The notes below the pieces were generated by a model. It made no database searches. It was given only the letters and a program-made list of their open reading frames with translations, and was not told where the DNA came from. Both the position numbers and the translations under genes were made by a program. Below are positions 19,168-27,949 of a DNA stretch of 64,000 bases, in pieces. Source of the stretch: AP-15 sp963747735. GTDB taxonomy: Bacteria; Pseudomonadota; Alphaproteobacteria; ATCC43930; CGMCC-115725. The stretch covers positions 1-64,000 of the forward strand of contig CAVVGE010000012.1 in assembly GCA_963747735.1 (NCBI GenBank). Direction: 5' to 3'. The stretch's first letter is position 1; the number at the start of each line of letters is the position of its first letter.

Positions 19168-19169
19168 CA

Positions 19170-19430
19170 ATGCCTGGCAAGATCGCGACCCCGAAACTCG
19201 AACCGATCGACGACACGATTCCGCCCGCCACCGCCGCGGCGAGCCACCCGGATCTCAGGACGGCCCCCCGCCGCACACAGCCGCGCGTCGATTCGCTTGT
19301 CGCCACCGGCTTTGTCGCCGATGCGGCGCTCCCCGAACGCACCGAACCGGACGACATGCCCGAGGCCATCACGATCGAGGTTCCGCGCCGGCTCAAGCGT
19401 GCCCTGCAGGGGGAGGTCGCGGCCCGGCGC
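19170..19430 (+). pseudogene. Truncated small ParB-type partner of ParA
   Basis: ATG at 19170 directly after the parA stop. Residues ~66-85 (EAITIEVPRRLKRALQGEVA) resemble the ribbon-helix-helix start of small centromere-binding proteins that accompany this ParA type. After about residue 88 the family pattern stops; the open frame up to 19994 is only the antisense of repA. The 3' end of this gene and the 3' end of repA have been fused by a deletion or rearrangement. Confidence 0.55.
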
Positions 19431-19439
19431 GACGATCCC

Positions 19440-19960
19440 GGCCGACGCTTGAAAGGCTGGAAGCCGTCGTCGCGGCGGAACACCATGCTGAAGTGGGCGA
19501 AGGCGAGACGCAGGAACTGTTCCTTGGTGGCGACCACGGAGCCCCGCGGACCCCATTCCGGCGAGATCCCCACGGCGCGCAGCCAGTCGGTGATCTTTCC
19601 GATTTCGATCCAGCGGTCATCGGACCGCCGGCCGGGCTCCTTGGCCTCGGTCGCAAGCCACATGGCGAGCAGCCGCGCCTTGGGGCCGAATGGCAGTCCC
19701 GCCACGAAGCTGGTGCCGCCGGGCAAGGCGATTTCGTGGGACTGGACCGTGAGCGCGAATCGTTCGTCCTGGCGCTTCCAGACGAGCGTGTTGTCGCGCG
19801 GCCGGCGCAGCGGCAGACCGGCGATGCAGAACCCGTTGAGCAGGAACGAGACGTCGAGCTGCCCGTCCAGGGGAATATTGGTCAAGCCGGCGGGATCGAG
19901 ATCGCTGCCGGGAGGATTGTTTCCCTGCCATAGAAGCAACTGTTCGTGTCTCGTCGCCAT
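19440..19960 (-). pseudogene. repA: Plasmid replication initiator RepA (RepA_C type), 3' truncated
   Basis: Starts on the minus strand at 19960. The frame reads LDGQLDVSFLLNGFCIAGLP, RQDERFALTVQSHEIALPGG, PFGPKARLLAMWLATEAKEP and IEIGKITDWLRAVGISPEWG, the pattern of plasmid RepA proteins with the RepA_C domain. Similarity ends around 19440; the reading frame then runs on as antisense of the par gene to 19100. The missing C-terminus should remove part of the DNA-binding region. The iteron array lies immediately upstream (20037-20375), as expected for an iteron-controlled replicon. Confidence 0.7.
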
Positions 19961-20036
19961 GGGAGACGCCAGATATGGTTTCGCGTGTTCATGATACAGG
20001 CGGGACCTCGGCTGACTACATGCTTGCCTCGGAAAC

Positions 20037-20375
20037 TCACCGGTTTTGGCCAGAATCCCGCGGTAAAATCACCGGTTGCAGGCACCGATAACCGGAAAGT
20101 CACCGATTGCAGGCCGGCGGCAGCGGGAGTTTTACCGCTCGTGCGGGTCAGTGGCGCCGGAATGACGCCCGAGAAGCGCTGCGGACCGGTGAAATTCCGG
20201 TGATTCCCCTGCCCTGCCGGCAAATCGGGCCGATATTTCGAACGGTATCGCCAAACTCCGCGCTGACCGGTGATTTTTCGTGCCCCCTTTCCGGTGATTT
20301 TCCGAGAGGGACAGTGCGGCACCGGTGTGTTTCCGGGGCGCGCATCCCTGCGCTCGGTCCTCGGAAAGTCACCGG
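20037..20375. repeat. Iteron array, probable plasmid origin
   Basis: Eight sites with the core TCACCGG or its complement CCGGTGA. Direct: 20037, 20069 and 20100 (variant TCACCGATTGCAGG, close to TCACCGGTTGCAGG at 20069), and 20369. Reverse: 20186, 20197, 20267 and 20291. A degenerate CCGGTGT lies at 20322. The array sits just upstream of repA, the usual place for a RepA-bound origin. Mixed orientation is somewhat unusual for iterons. Confidence 0.7.
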
Positions 20376-20499
20376 TCACAACCCGGCGGCCGGACCCCCT
20401 GCCCCGCTCTCAGCACGCGGCGGACCTCATGAGTCCGGACGCTTGAGCCTTCGGGCGTATGATAGCGGATCAGCGGCGCCGCATCTGGGCGGACTGCCG

Positions 20500-21100
20500 C
20501 TTCATGAAAATCCCGGCCTGAACCTCGATGTCCAATTCTCGGAGTTAAAACGACCCCCTTGGGGATCGAAAACAAGCCCCATCAATATCCCTACAAACCA
20601 ACCCCTGATCCTGAACAGGATACGGTAATCGCAGCCAAAGACTGTAGCGGGGAAGGGGAGGGGCCGGTTCTCACATCCCCAGCGCCAGAGCGACCCCATC
20701 GGCCCGAGAAGGGCATGGTGCACGGCATCCGCCCCGACGAGGTGGTGCGGCTGATGCCGCGTCTCAAACCCTACCTGCCGCGGCCCAATCCAACTCGGCC
20801 GGAGATCGTCGATGCCGCGGATTGGCTGCGGCACGATCTTGGGTCTCGAAATCGCTGTGGGGCGAGGCCTGTCTTGCGATGGGCCGGGAATTGGCAGCAG
20901 TGGCGCTGGCGATCGTATCGGCCAAGGAGGCGGAACATTTCCAGACCACCCCCGGCGGCTATTTCCACGGCATGGTGGCGAAGGCCGCGGCCGGCGAATT
21001 GCACCTCGAACGCACGGTGTGGGCGATGCGCCGGGCGGCGCAGCCGCAACCCGAGCGGGGAGAGGGGTCGTATCGGCGCGACCATGGCCGGCTGCGTTGA
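20500..21100 (+). pseudogene. repC: RepC replication initiator, C-terminal remnant
   Basis: Three frames join to give the end of a repABC-type RepC: LNLDVQFSELK, then NKPHQYPYKPTPDPEQDTVI, MVHGIRPDEVVRLMPRLKPY, EIVDAADWLRHDLG and, after a shift near 20838, SKSLWGEACLAMGRELAAVA and PGGYFHGMVAKAAAGELHLE. The first shift, near 20555, falls in a run of C. The whole N-terminal DNA-binding half is missing, so this cannot initiate replication. It marks a second, lost replicon of the repABC class. Confidence 0.7.
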
Positions 21101-21273
21101 GGCTGGCCGCGGTGATGGTTTTTCGCCTCATCGGGATCGGATTCAGGGTTGCAGGCGCCTTCCGACGCCGTGGAGCGGGCGCCGGGTTGAAAAAGCTCAC
21201 TCACTCGTAATATCAACGGATTGCGATCGACGCTAAAATGCAACTTGTTGAAATAGCGCAACTTTCAGATCGG

Positions 21274-21303
21274 CACTTTTGGCATGAAGGTTACGACAAG
21301 GCC
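21274..21303 (+). repeat. Transposon-end-like 30-bp repeat (partner at 56841)
   Basis: Begins CACTTTTGGCATGAAGGTTA. Matches the reverse complement of 56841-56870 with two differences in 30 bases. The right copy looks like a Tn3-family end, so this copy is probably the orphan end of a related element. Confidence 0.5.
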
Positions 21304-21472
21304 GTCCGCCCGGCCCGCGGCCGCTTGCGCGCACGCAGCAGCGCCGAAGCCCACGTCAATCGGGTCCTGGCTGGTGCGACGGCCGATCCAGGTTCGTGCG
21401 ATGCCGCTTGGCGTGCGGATCATAGCGCCGCCAGGTGCCATACCACCCCGCCCGACTTCCAGCGCCGCATCG

Positions 21473-22066
21473 TCAGGACGGCAGCGTTTGAAACAGCGGC
21501 AACAGCTCATCAGGATCGGAGTCGATCCGACCATCCCAGAGGTCGATAATGGTCTGGCGGTTGAGGTCCACCCACCTCTTGACGAGGTTCAGGTCCTCCG
21601 TGGAGAGCGGCTGGCCAGCGACTTGGCGGACTTCCGGCCGGATCGCGACCGGCACCGCGTCGCTTCGCCACGACCCGCGGCCGCCGTGGATGGTCGCGAC
21701 CTTGATGCGGACATCGTGCGGATAGCCATCATTTGGTGTCACCCAGACAGCCATCGGCAGCCCGCTACGCCGCGGCGACACCTTGGTCATACCCCAGCCC
21801 GCCTCGTCATCATCAAGGTCAGGGTGGGTTTCTCCCGGCGGTAACGGTCGGCCCGCGCTGGACGATTTCTCGGAAACTGTCGCGCGGCGCGCGATGTCGC
21901 GATCGGAACGCTCGATGCGGCTAGAGGGCGCCCGCTCTGTCAATGTCTGGCCAGCGGCGGTCCGCTGGGTGAAGCGGCCGTCAGACGCGCGGCTTTTGAG
22001 CGACGAGCCGACGTCCCGTGGCTCGGGGCGGCCACTACGCGCTTTGTTGCCCGATTGCCTCTTCAT
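21473..22066 (-). CDS. Uncharacterised protein with DUF4160-like tail
   Basis: 197 residues from the ATG at 22066, which follows GGGAGG. The N-terminal half is basic and low in structure (MKRQSGNKARSGRPEPRDVG). The C-terminal half reads MAVWVTPNDGYPHDVRIKVA, RQVAGQPLSTEDLNLVKRWV and LNRQTIIDLWDGRIDSD, similar in arrangement to DUF4160-type proteins. No function is assigned. Intact frame; an isolated minus-strand gene between replicon remnants. Confidence 0.5.
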   Translation of the reverse strand: MKRQSGNKARSGRPEPRDVGSSLKSRASDGRFTQRTAAGQTLTERAPSSRIERSDRDIARRATVSEKSSSAGRPLPPGETHPDLDDDEAGWGMTKVSPRRSGLPMAVWVTPNDGYPHDVRIKVATIHGGRGSWRSDAVPVAIRPEVRQVAGQPLSTEDLNLVKRWVDLNRQTIIDLWDGRIDSDPDELLPLFQTLPS

Positions 22067-22186
22067 GCCGACCCTCCCGCCGCGTGCCTTTGCTCGATAT
22101 GGGGGGAGAGCGAGCCCTGGCACGGGTTATTTCTCCTTCCCGCCAACATACTTTGCTGCCTTTCCCGGCCAAATCCTTACCGCTTG

Positions 22187-22214
22187 GAGCGGCTCACATG
22201 GGGCCGCTCTTTTT
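22187..22214 (+). terminator. Rho-independent terminator hairpin
   Basis: GAGCGGC, nine-base loop, GCCGCTC, then TTTTT. No intact plus-strand gene ends just before it, so it may be left from a lost gene. Confidence 0.55.
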
Positions 22215-22247
22215 CCCGCGTAACTTGCGCTCCTTACGAACATGAGA

Positions 22248-22280
22248 GGGGCCGGCGAGGATGCACCGCCGGCCCCATTT
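22248..22280 (+). terminator. Second GC hairpin, terminator-like
   Basis: A 10-bp perfect stem GGGGCCGGCG / CGCCGGCCCC with a nine-base loop, followed by ATTT. Thirty-four bases after the previous terminator. The remaining non-coding sequence to 22573 holds no gene that I recognise. Confidence 0.45.
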
Positions 22281-22573
22281 CCTTGACGGTCATCGCCGCT
22301 CCCGTACCGTAATCCCAAATCGCGGCCCTGGTGAACTCCCAAAACAGGACGATTTCCTTGTTCAAATACTCCGGAGAGCGCCGAGAGGCAGAGCCTCTCG
22401 CCGGCGCGCAGCGCCGCCGCAGCCCCTTCGCCTTGAGCCGGCGGGCACGGGCGAGCCGGATTTCGACGACGCGTGCCGAACGGTCAGGCCGCTCGGGCGT
22501 GCGGTTGGAGCCGTGCTGGCATGCCTTGGCGGCGGCCGCACCACATGAGACAAGGGCATGATGTCCCATAGAT

Positions 22574-22611
22574 GGGGTCACCGCACGATTTGTTCAAAAT
22601 CGTACGCTAAG
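22574..22611 (+). repeat. 38-bp terminal inverted repeat of the Tn3-type element
   Basis: Begins GGGGTCACCGCACG and ends CGTACGCTAAG, exactly 38 bases. Both the GGGG start and TAAG end fit Tn3-family termini. The element extends to the right. Confidence 0.7.
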
Positions 22612-22617
22612 CAGCGC

Positions 22618-23012
22618 TCAGACTGATCCTGGGCTGTAGCCCTTCGGGGCTTCGTGCATCAATGCCAGGGTATGGCCGTCCGGATCCTCAAAGAACGCCA
22701 TCCATCGGTCGTGATCCTCCATCGGAGCGATCAGGTGAGGCCTGCTCGTGAAGGTGATCCCACGTTGCTCAAGCTCGCGGACACCGAGAGCGATGTCCGT
22801 ACAGGCGAAGTATATTGGCGAGCCGTGAGTAGCGCTCTGAGGCGCTGTTGCCTTTTCAAGAAGCAGGCGGCGCCACTGCAGTCGAAGAATGTAAGGTCCC
22901 CAAATCGGTACAGTTTCCTCAATCGCAGAATGTTCTCATAAAATGCTTCGGACCTGTCGACATCCGTGACGGATAGTGCAATCTGTCCAATGCGATTTAG
23001 GCCGAACGGCAT
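22618..23012 (-). pseudogene. VOC/glyoxalase-family protein, one frameshift (transposon cargo)
   Basis: Starts at ATG 23012 with GGGAGAAAG upstream. The first frame gives RIGQIALSVTDVDRSEAFYE and LYRFGDLTFFDCSGAA. After a shift near 22862 the other frame gives LLLEKATAPQSATHGSPIYF, DIALGVRELEQRGITFTSRP and FFEDPDGHTLALMHEAPKGY, ending at 22618. One extra C in the GCC run would restore a single ~131-residue VOC protein. Family members include glyoxalases and antibiotic-modifying enzymes; the first metal ligand position is Q rather than H. The stop is seven bases inside the transposon end, so it is cargo. The substrate is unknown. Confidence 0.7.
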
Positions 23013-23033
23013 GGCTTTCTCCCGTTTTGAGGA

Positions 23034-23133
23034 TCAGGCAGGCGATGTCCGGTGTTGAGCGACGATGCGTGACACGGTCGGCGCGCTGACGTTGTAGGGG
23101 TGACGACAAGAGCTGTGCGTAGCTGTACGACAT
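23034..23133 (-). pseudogene. C-terminal scrap of a serine resolvase
   Basis: The minus strand reads YAQLLSS and, with one shift, YNVSAPTVSRIVAQHRTSPA then stop, the helix-turn-helix tail typical of Tn3-type resolvases. It lies between the VOC gene and tnpA, and the element has an intact resolvase at its other end, so this is a leftover from another transposon. Confidence 0.4.
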
Positions 23134-23166
23134 TGTCGAACATAGCAGAAACAGGTGATTCTGGGA

Positions 23167-26121
23167 TCAGGCGGCCGCGCTTAATTTTTCTTTGGCCGTA
23201 CGGAGCGGCGGAAAGGTGTCTTTGGGCTGGGGCTCGCGCCTCCAATCGTAGATGCCGGTGAGATTGATGTGCTCCCAGATCTGCGGCGAGATATGGCGGA
23301 TCAGGTCATCGGGCAACTCGTGCCCCTCTGCCCGCAAGCTCTCGACGGCACGCGAGAGATAGGCGGTGTTCCACAAGACGATGGCACTGACCACCAGGTT
23401 GAGGCCGGAAGCGCGGAAAGCCTGGCTCTCGAAGGAGCCCGTCGCGGATTTCGCCGCGCTCGTGGAAGAACACCGCCCGGGTCAGCTTGTTGCCGGCCTC
23501 GCCCTTGTTCAGCCCAACCCGGCAGCGGTCGCGCAGTTCCGGGCTTGAATACCACTCGATCATGAACAGGGTCCGCTCGATCCGGCCCATCTCACGCCGC
23601 GCGCGCGACAACACATTCGTCTTCGGCAGGGCGGCGAGCTTCTTGAGAACGGTCGAGGGTGCGACGACGCGGTCCTCGATCGAGACGCCGACGCGCAGCG
23701 TCTCGTCCCAGCCCTCGCGGATTGCGGCGGCATCGACGCGCTCGCCGATGTGATGCCTGAGGATCGGGTAGACGTCTGCCCCCTCGAAGGCGTGCAGGCG
23801 CCAGTCCTTAAGGTCTCGCAGCCGCGGTGCGAGGCGCTTTCCTCCCAGTGTGAACAGGCTGAAGAGATGATCGCTGGCGCCGCCGGTGTCGACGTAATGC
23901 TCGTCGATTTCGATCCGGCTCTCATGCCCGTAGAGCCCGTCCAGCACATAGACGGCTTCATCCTCGGTGGCACCCATCGGCAGGATGTGAAAGTGGCCGT
24001 GCTGGTCGGAAACCCAGGTGTAGAACTTGCTCCCGGGATCACCGCTGTAATGAGCATTGACCTCGCTGCGCTTGCCGCCCCGGCCGGCGGCTCGGAAGAA
24101 CTGACCGTCCGAGGAGGAGGTCGTGCCGTTGCCCCAGAGCCTGGCGTGAGGATGCGCCAGATGGGCATTGATGATCGCGGCCAGGGCCGATTTGTAGGTC
24201 TCGGGCCGGATGTGGAACAGCCGGGCCCAGAGGATCTGTCGCTCGCTGACCCCGGCCGAGGCGTCGTCCATGCGCTTGGCGCCGAGATTGGTCGCGTCCC
24301 CGAGAATCGTGGCGAGCAATGCCGGCGCGACGCGGACCGTGTCGCCGGTGCGCAGATGGGTGAACCAATGGGTGAAGCCGGTCCAGGTGTCGATCTCGGC
24401 CAGGAGATCGGGGATGTCGATTTGCGGCATGCGGTCGAGGATCAGCCATTTCGCCGCGTCGACCTTCGCCTTTGGCACTTTGATGCGGTGTTTGGCGATG
24501 GTCAGGACGCCCTCGACGAGGCGGATCCCGGCCAGCCTGCCGGTCCGGGCCGATAGCTCAGTTGCTTCAGTTTGAAATCCAGCTCCTGCTGTTTCTCGGC
24601 GATCCAGGCATCGGCGTCGCGCGGGACGCCGAGCCGCAGATCGCCCGCCTGCATGCGTGCCTCGAAGGCCGGGCGCGGCATGATCTGGGCTTCCAGAGGG
24701 CGGAAGGCTCCACTGCCCTCAACCCAGACGTCGCCCGAGCGCAGGCGGTCGCGCAGCACGGCGAGGGTGGCGATTTCCTACAGGCGCCGGGCCCGCTTGC
24801 CGTCGGCAGCGATCAGTTTCCGGACCTTCTCCTTGAGATGGCCGACCGGCACTTTGGCTGGCAATGCCCGGCGACCGTCCCGATTGAGCTGGCGCAAGAG
24901 CTCGATTGCCGTCAGGATGGGGTCCCGTGCCCGAGTAGACCGGAAGGTGAAGGCCTCGAGCAGCGCGGGCGCATAGCGGCGGATCCGGGAATAGCGCTCA
25001 GCGGCGCCGAGCAGCGGATCGGCCTCGGCGGTCGCGGCCAACGTCTCGACATCCGCCTGGGCCTGAACCAGGCGGGGCCAGCCGATCTCGCGATCGAGCA
25101 CGTCGAACGTTCGCCTCGGTGAGCGCGCGCAGCGTGTCGCCGAACATGCGCAGCAGACGACCCGTTTCCTTGCGGGCGTTGAGATGGCGCCGATCCTGTC
25201 GGGCCTTGGACTTGGTGAACAAGAGGGCGATCAGCCGGCAGAACATGGTGATCGCGGCATCGGTCAGTTTGCCGGTCAGCTCGCCGCGATCAGCGCGTGC
25301 CGGCGGCGAGCGTTGAAGTCTTCCGCCAGCCAACTCGGCGTCACCGCACCCTCGCGCACCAGCTGGGACCATCGGTCCGGATGGATGCGCCCGCGGCACC
25401 GCAGATCAAGGCCAAATGACCGGACGAAGCTCAGCCGATCGAGCAGGGCGAGCAGGTTCTTTTCGCTCGGCGCCTCGGGGAAGGCCCGCAGCCAGGCGAA
25501 GCGGGTCTGCCGGATGGCGGGATCGACGCCGAGCAGCCCGTCGAATGTGGCCAGTTCCTCGGAGGAGAAGCCGTCGAGCAGCGCTGCCTCCATCCGCCGG
25601 CGCGCGACGACCCGTGCGGCGCGGCCGATCCGGTCGAGCGTGTCGGTCGCCGGAAGCACCGTCTTGCGTTCCCGGAAGGCGGCGATGATCGCTTCGGCGA
25701 TCGGCATTCCCTTGTCGGACGCGGTGGCGGCCGCGAGCGCCGCGCTCAGGGCCGCCCGCCGGTCCCCGCGGACAGCCGGGTGCAGGCCGAGATGCCGCTG
25801 CGCCTCGACCGCATGCTCGCGCCGGTTTGTGTCGCGCCGGCCATACTCGGCCAAGGCACCCGGGTCGATGCCGATCTGTTGGGCGAGGAAGGCAACCACC
25901 GGTGCCGGGAGCGTCTCAGCAAAAAGGATCGCCCGACCGAGATGGCGTAAAAAGCAGAGCTGAATGGCCAAGCCGAGGCGGTTGTGCGGGGTCCGCTTGG
26001 CCTGGATCAGATCCATCTCGGCCCGACCGAGCGTGCAATGCCGGATCAGGCTCTGCTCGTCTGTCGGCATGTCGACAAGGGCGGACCACCGATCGGCTTT
26101 GAGCAGGGGACGGCGCGACAA
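23167..26121 (-). pseudogene. tnpA: Tn3-family transposase, several frameshifts and one TAG
   Basis: About 985 codons. TTG start at 26121, two bases after the tnpR stop with GGAG upstream: SRRPLLKADRWSALVDMPTD, HNRLGLAIQLCFLRHLGRAI. Later parts: ELTGKLTDAAITMFCRLIAL, LRSGDVWVEGSGAFRPLEAQ, the catalytic region YTWVSDQHGHFHILPMGATE and IEIDEHYVDTGGASDHLFSL, and the end IWEHINLTGIYDWRREPQPK. Shifts are needed near 25290, 25105, 24530 and 23405, and an in-frame TAG sits at 24778-24780 in RRL*EIATLAVLRDRL, where relatives have an aromatic residue. Transposition activity is unlikely unless the shifts are errors. Confidence 0.85.
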
Positions 26122-26123
26122 GC

Positions 26124-26750
26124 TCAATCTCCGGGCAGTTGATTGCGATGGATGGCCCATATCCGCTTCACTTGGCTTTCGCTGCACCCGGCCAGTTCGG
26201 CGGTCCGCTTGATCGACTGACCGGCGCCGCGCAGCGCGATGATGCGCTGATGGATGGCGGCATCGGGGATGCGCCCCGCATATTTGCCGGCGGCCTTGGC
26301 CAGTTGCACACCCTGACGCTGTCGCTCGCGGCGTGTCTCATAGTCGTCGCGCGCCATTTGCAGGGCCAGCTTGAGCAGCAGCTCCTGCACCAACTCCAGC
26401 ACGATCCTGGCCACACCATCAGCCGCGGTCGCGAACTCGGACAGATCGACCAGACCCGGCACCGCCAGCCTTGCCCCCTTGCTTCGAATCGAGCCCACCA
26501 GTCTCTGAGCCTCGGCCAAAGGGAGCCGACTGGTGCGATCAATCCTCTCCGCGACAACCACTTCACCGGGCTGCAAATCAGCGATCATCCTGAGGAGTTC
26601 GGGGCGGTCGGCGCGGGCACCCGATGCCTTCTCACGGTAGACACCGGCGATGTAGTAACCCGAAGACCGAGTGCCCTGCTCGATCTCGGCCTGGCGAGCG
26701 AGGTCCTGTTCGTCAGTGCTGACGCGAAGATAGATGCGGGCGACTTTCAT
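26124..26750 (-). CDS. tnpR: Serine recombinase, TnpR-type resolvase
   Basis: 208 residues from the ATG at 26750. The N-terminus KVARIYLRVSTDEQDLARQ carries the catalytic serine in RVS. The conserved GVYREKASGARADRPELLRM and VVVAERIDRTSRLPLAEAQR follow, and the end (AGQSIKRTAELAGCSESQVK) is a DNA-binding helix-turn-helix. Intact. It would resolve cointegrates formed during Tn3-type transposition. Transcribed into tnpA. Confidence 0.85.
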   Translation of the reverse strand: MKVARIYLRVSTDEQDLARQAEIEQGTRSSGYYIAGVYREKASGARADRPELLRMIADLQPGEVVVAERIDRTSRLPLAEAQRLVGSIRSKGARLAVPGLVDLSEFATAADGVARIVLELVQELLLKLALQMARDDYETRRERQRQGVQLAKAAGKYAGRIPDAAIHQRIIALRGAGQSIKRTAELAGCSESQVKRIWAIHRNQLPGD

Positions 26751-26830
26751 GGCGGGGAAGCCACGATGGGTATACCGAACTTGGCCAACCGTAGATCGCG
26801 TGGTCAAGAACGGCAAAGCCGATGTAAATT

Positions 26831-27068
26831 CGGTCGCGATGTGCCGAGTTCCCTGGCCAGCGCGTTGTTCGACCGGCCGTCCGCCGCACCGAGAATAATC
26901 CGCGCCCGCAACGCGACGCGCTGCTCCGTCTTGCCGGACCGCACCAGCCGTTCGAGCTCTCGCCTGGCCTCAGGGGTTACCGCCAATGCCGCATTGCTCT
27001 CCCACATGCCGGGCAGACTAACCCGTGCAATCCCTGTTGTAAAAGCTTTGCGTAAGACACTACACTAG
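26831..27068 (-). mobile_element. Terminal fragment of the IS630-type element
   Basis: 238 bases almost identical to the right end of the complete element (54757-54994), including the first ~55 codons of the transposase (MWESNAALAVTPEARRELER) and the terminal repeat ending ACACTACACTAG. Only about two differences are visible. The rest of the transposase is absent; at 26831 the sequence changes to the Tn3-type element. Confidence 0.85.
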
Positions 27069-27195
27069 AATGGCGCTTATACGACTCTGACAGCGCCCCT
27101 GGACGCGCAAGAACCACTAGATGTAGAACCCTCCTTCTCACCCGTCTGACCATGAAGCCGAGCCGGGGGTGTATCGCTATTCGGAGCACCCAGGG

Positions 27196-27864
27196 ATGAC
27201 CAGCGAAGAACGCGCGACATATAAGCGCCCAGCCGCTTCAGAAGAAGCGAGGCGCTCACTGTCCCAGTGCGCACCGAGGTTGCGAAGCGCAAGACATAGA
27301 TTATCCTTGGGAATTTTGGCGATGATAGGCGTAATAGCGCTGGCGGGTCCGGCAAGAGCCCAAAGCCCCGAAGAACGCGCCGACGCTTACTTAAAAAACG
27401 AACTTGACCCCGATATCGTGGCCGCGCTTTTTAACCTTCCGGAACAGAATCGCACAGATGCCTCCAATAAGTTGAAGCTATGGCGCGAGGAGCTTCGGAC
27501 GACAATCATAGAATTCGAGAAATCGCCAGTGACCCGGGAGGCTGTCGCGGAGTGCCTGAAAAAGACGCCTGATTATAAAGGGGAGTGGGGGCAGCGCTTC
27601 CTCCAGGACACAGCCCCAGTTGCTCAATTACCCGCGAAAGACCAACTCGATGCGATCGTCGCAGCCTACGTGAGATTTATTGATACCGTCGACCAGTCGC
27701 GGGGAATGCGGCGTCCGCAGCACGCACCAGTCGAAATCATAAAGATCCAAATGAAACAGTGTGCAGCACAGTCTGCGGAGAAAAAATTGATTTGGCTCTA
27801 CGGCGAAGGGCAGCCTATTCAGTTTACACGAACTCCCTATTGGACGTACCTGAGATTGAAATGA
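27196..27864 (+). CDS. Uncharacterised secreted protein
   Basis: About 222 residues if started at ATG 27196; a GTG at 27169 and an ATG at 27321 are alternatives. A hydrophobic segment LGILAMIGVIALAGPARAQ with an ARA-Q cleavage site is a clear signal peptide. The mature part is helical and charged (YLKNELDPDIVAALFNLPEQ, LKLWREELRTTIIEFEKSPV) and has two well-spaced cysteines. No family recognised. GC content is visibly lower than in the plasmid genes, suggesting separate acquisition. It is followed 85 bases later by another secreted protein gene of similar style, perhaps a functional pair. Confidence 0.6.
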   Translation: MTSEERATYKRPAASEEARRSLSQCAPRLRSARHRLSLGILAMIGVIALAGPARAQSPEERADAYLKNELDPDIVAALFNLPEQNRTDASNKLKLWREELRTTIIEFEKSPVTREAVAECLKKTPDYKGEWGQRFLQDTAPVAQLPAKDQLDAIVAAYVRFIDTVDQSRGMRRPQHAPVEIIKIQMKQCAAQSAEKKLIWLYGEGQPIQFTRTPYWTYLRLK

Positions 27865-27949
27865 TGATTTCTTAGACCGGTGCGGCCATGACGGCGGGTC
27901 CCGCAGATCAAATATTAAGCCTTGATCCAACCCGCTAGGGAGAAACTCT

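Larger units (their letters stand above)
22574..26830 (-). mobile_element. Tn3-family transposon with VOC cargo, right end lost
   Basis: The left end is a 38-bp terminal repeat at 22574-22611. Inside, all on the minus strand, are a VOC gene, a resolvase tail fragment, a Tn3-type transposase (tnpA) and a serine resolvase (tnpR). No matching inverted end is visible on the right; at 26831 the sequence switches to the terminal 238 bases of the IS630-type element found complete at 53762-54994. The transposon is therefore truncated and probably immobile. Confidence 0.75.
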
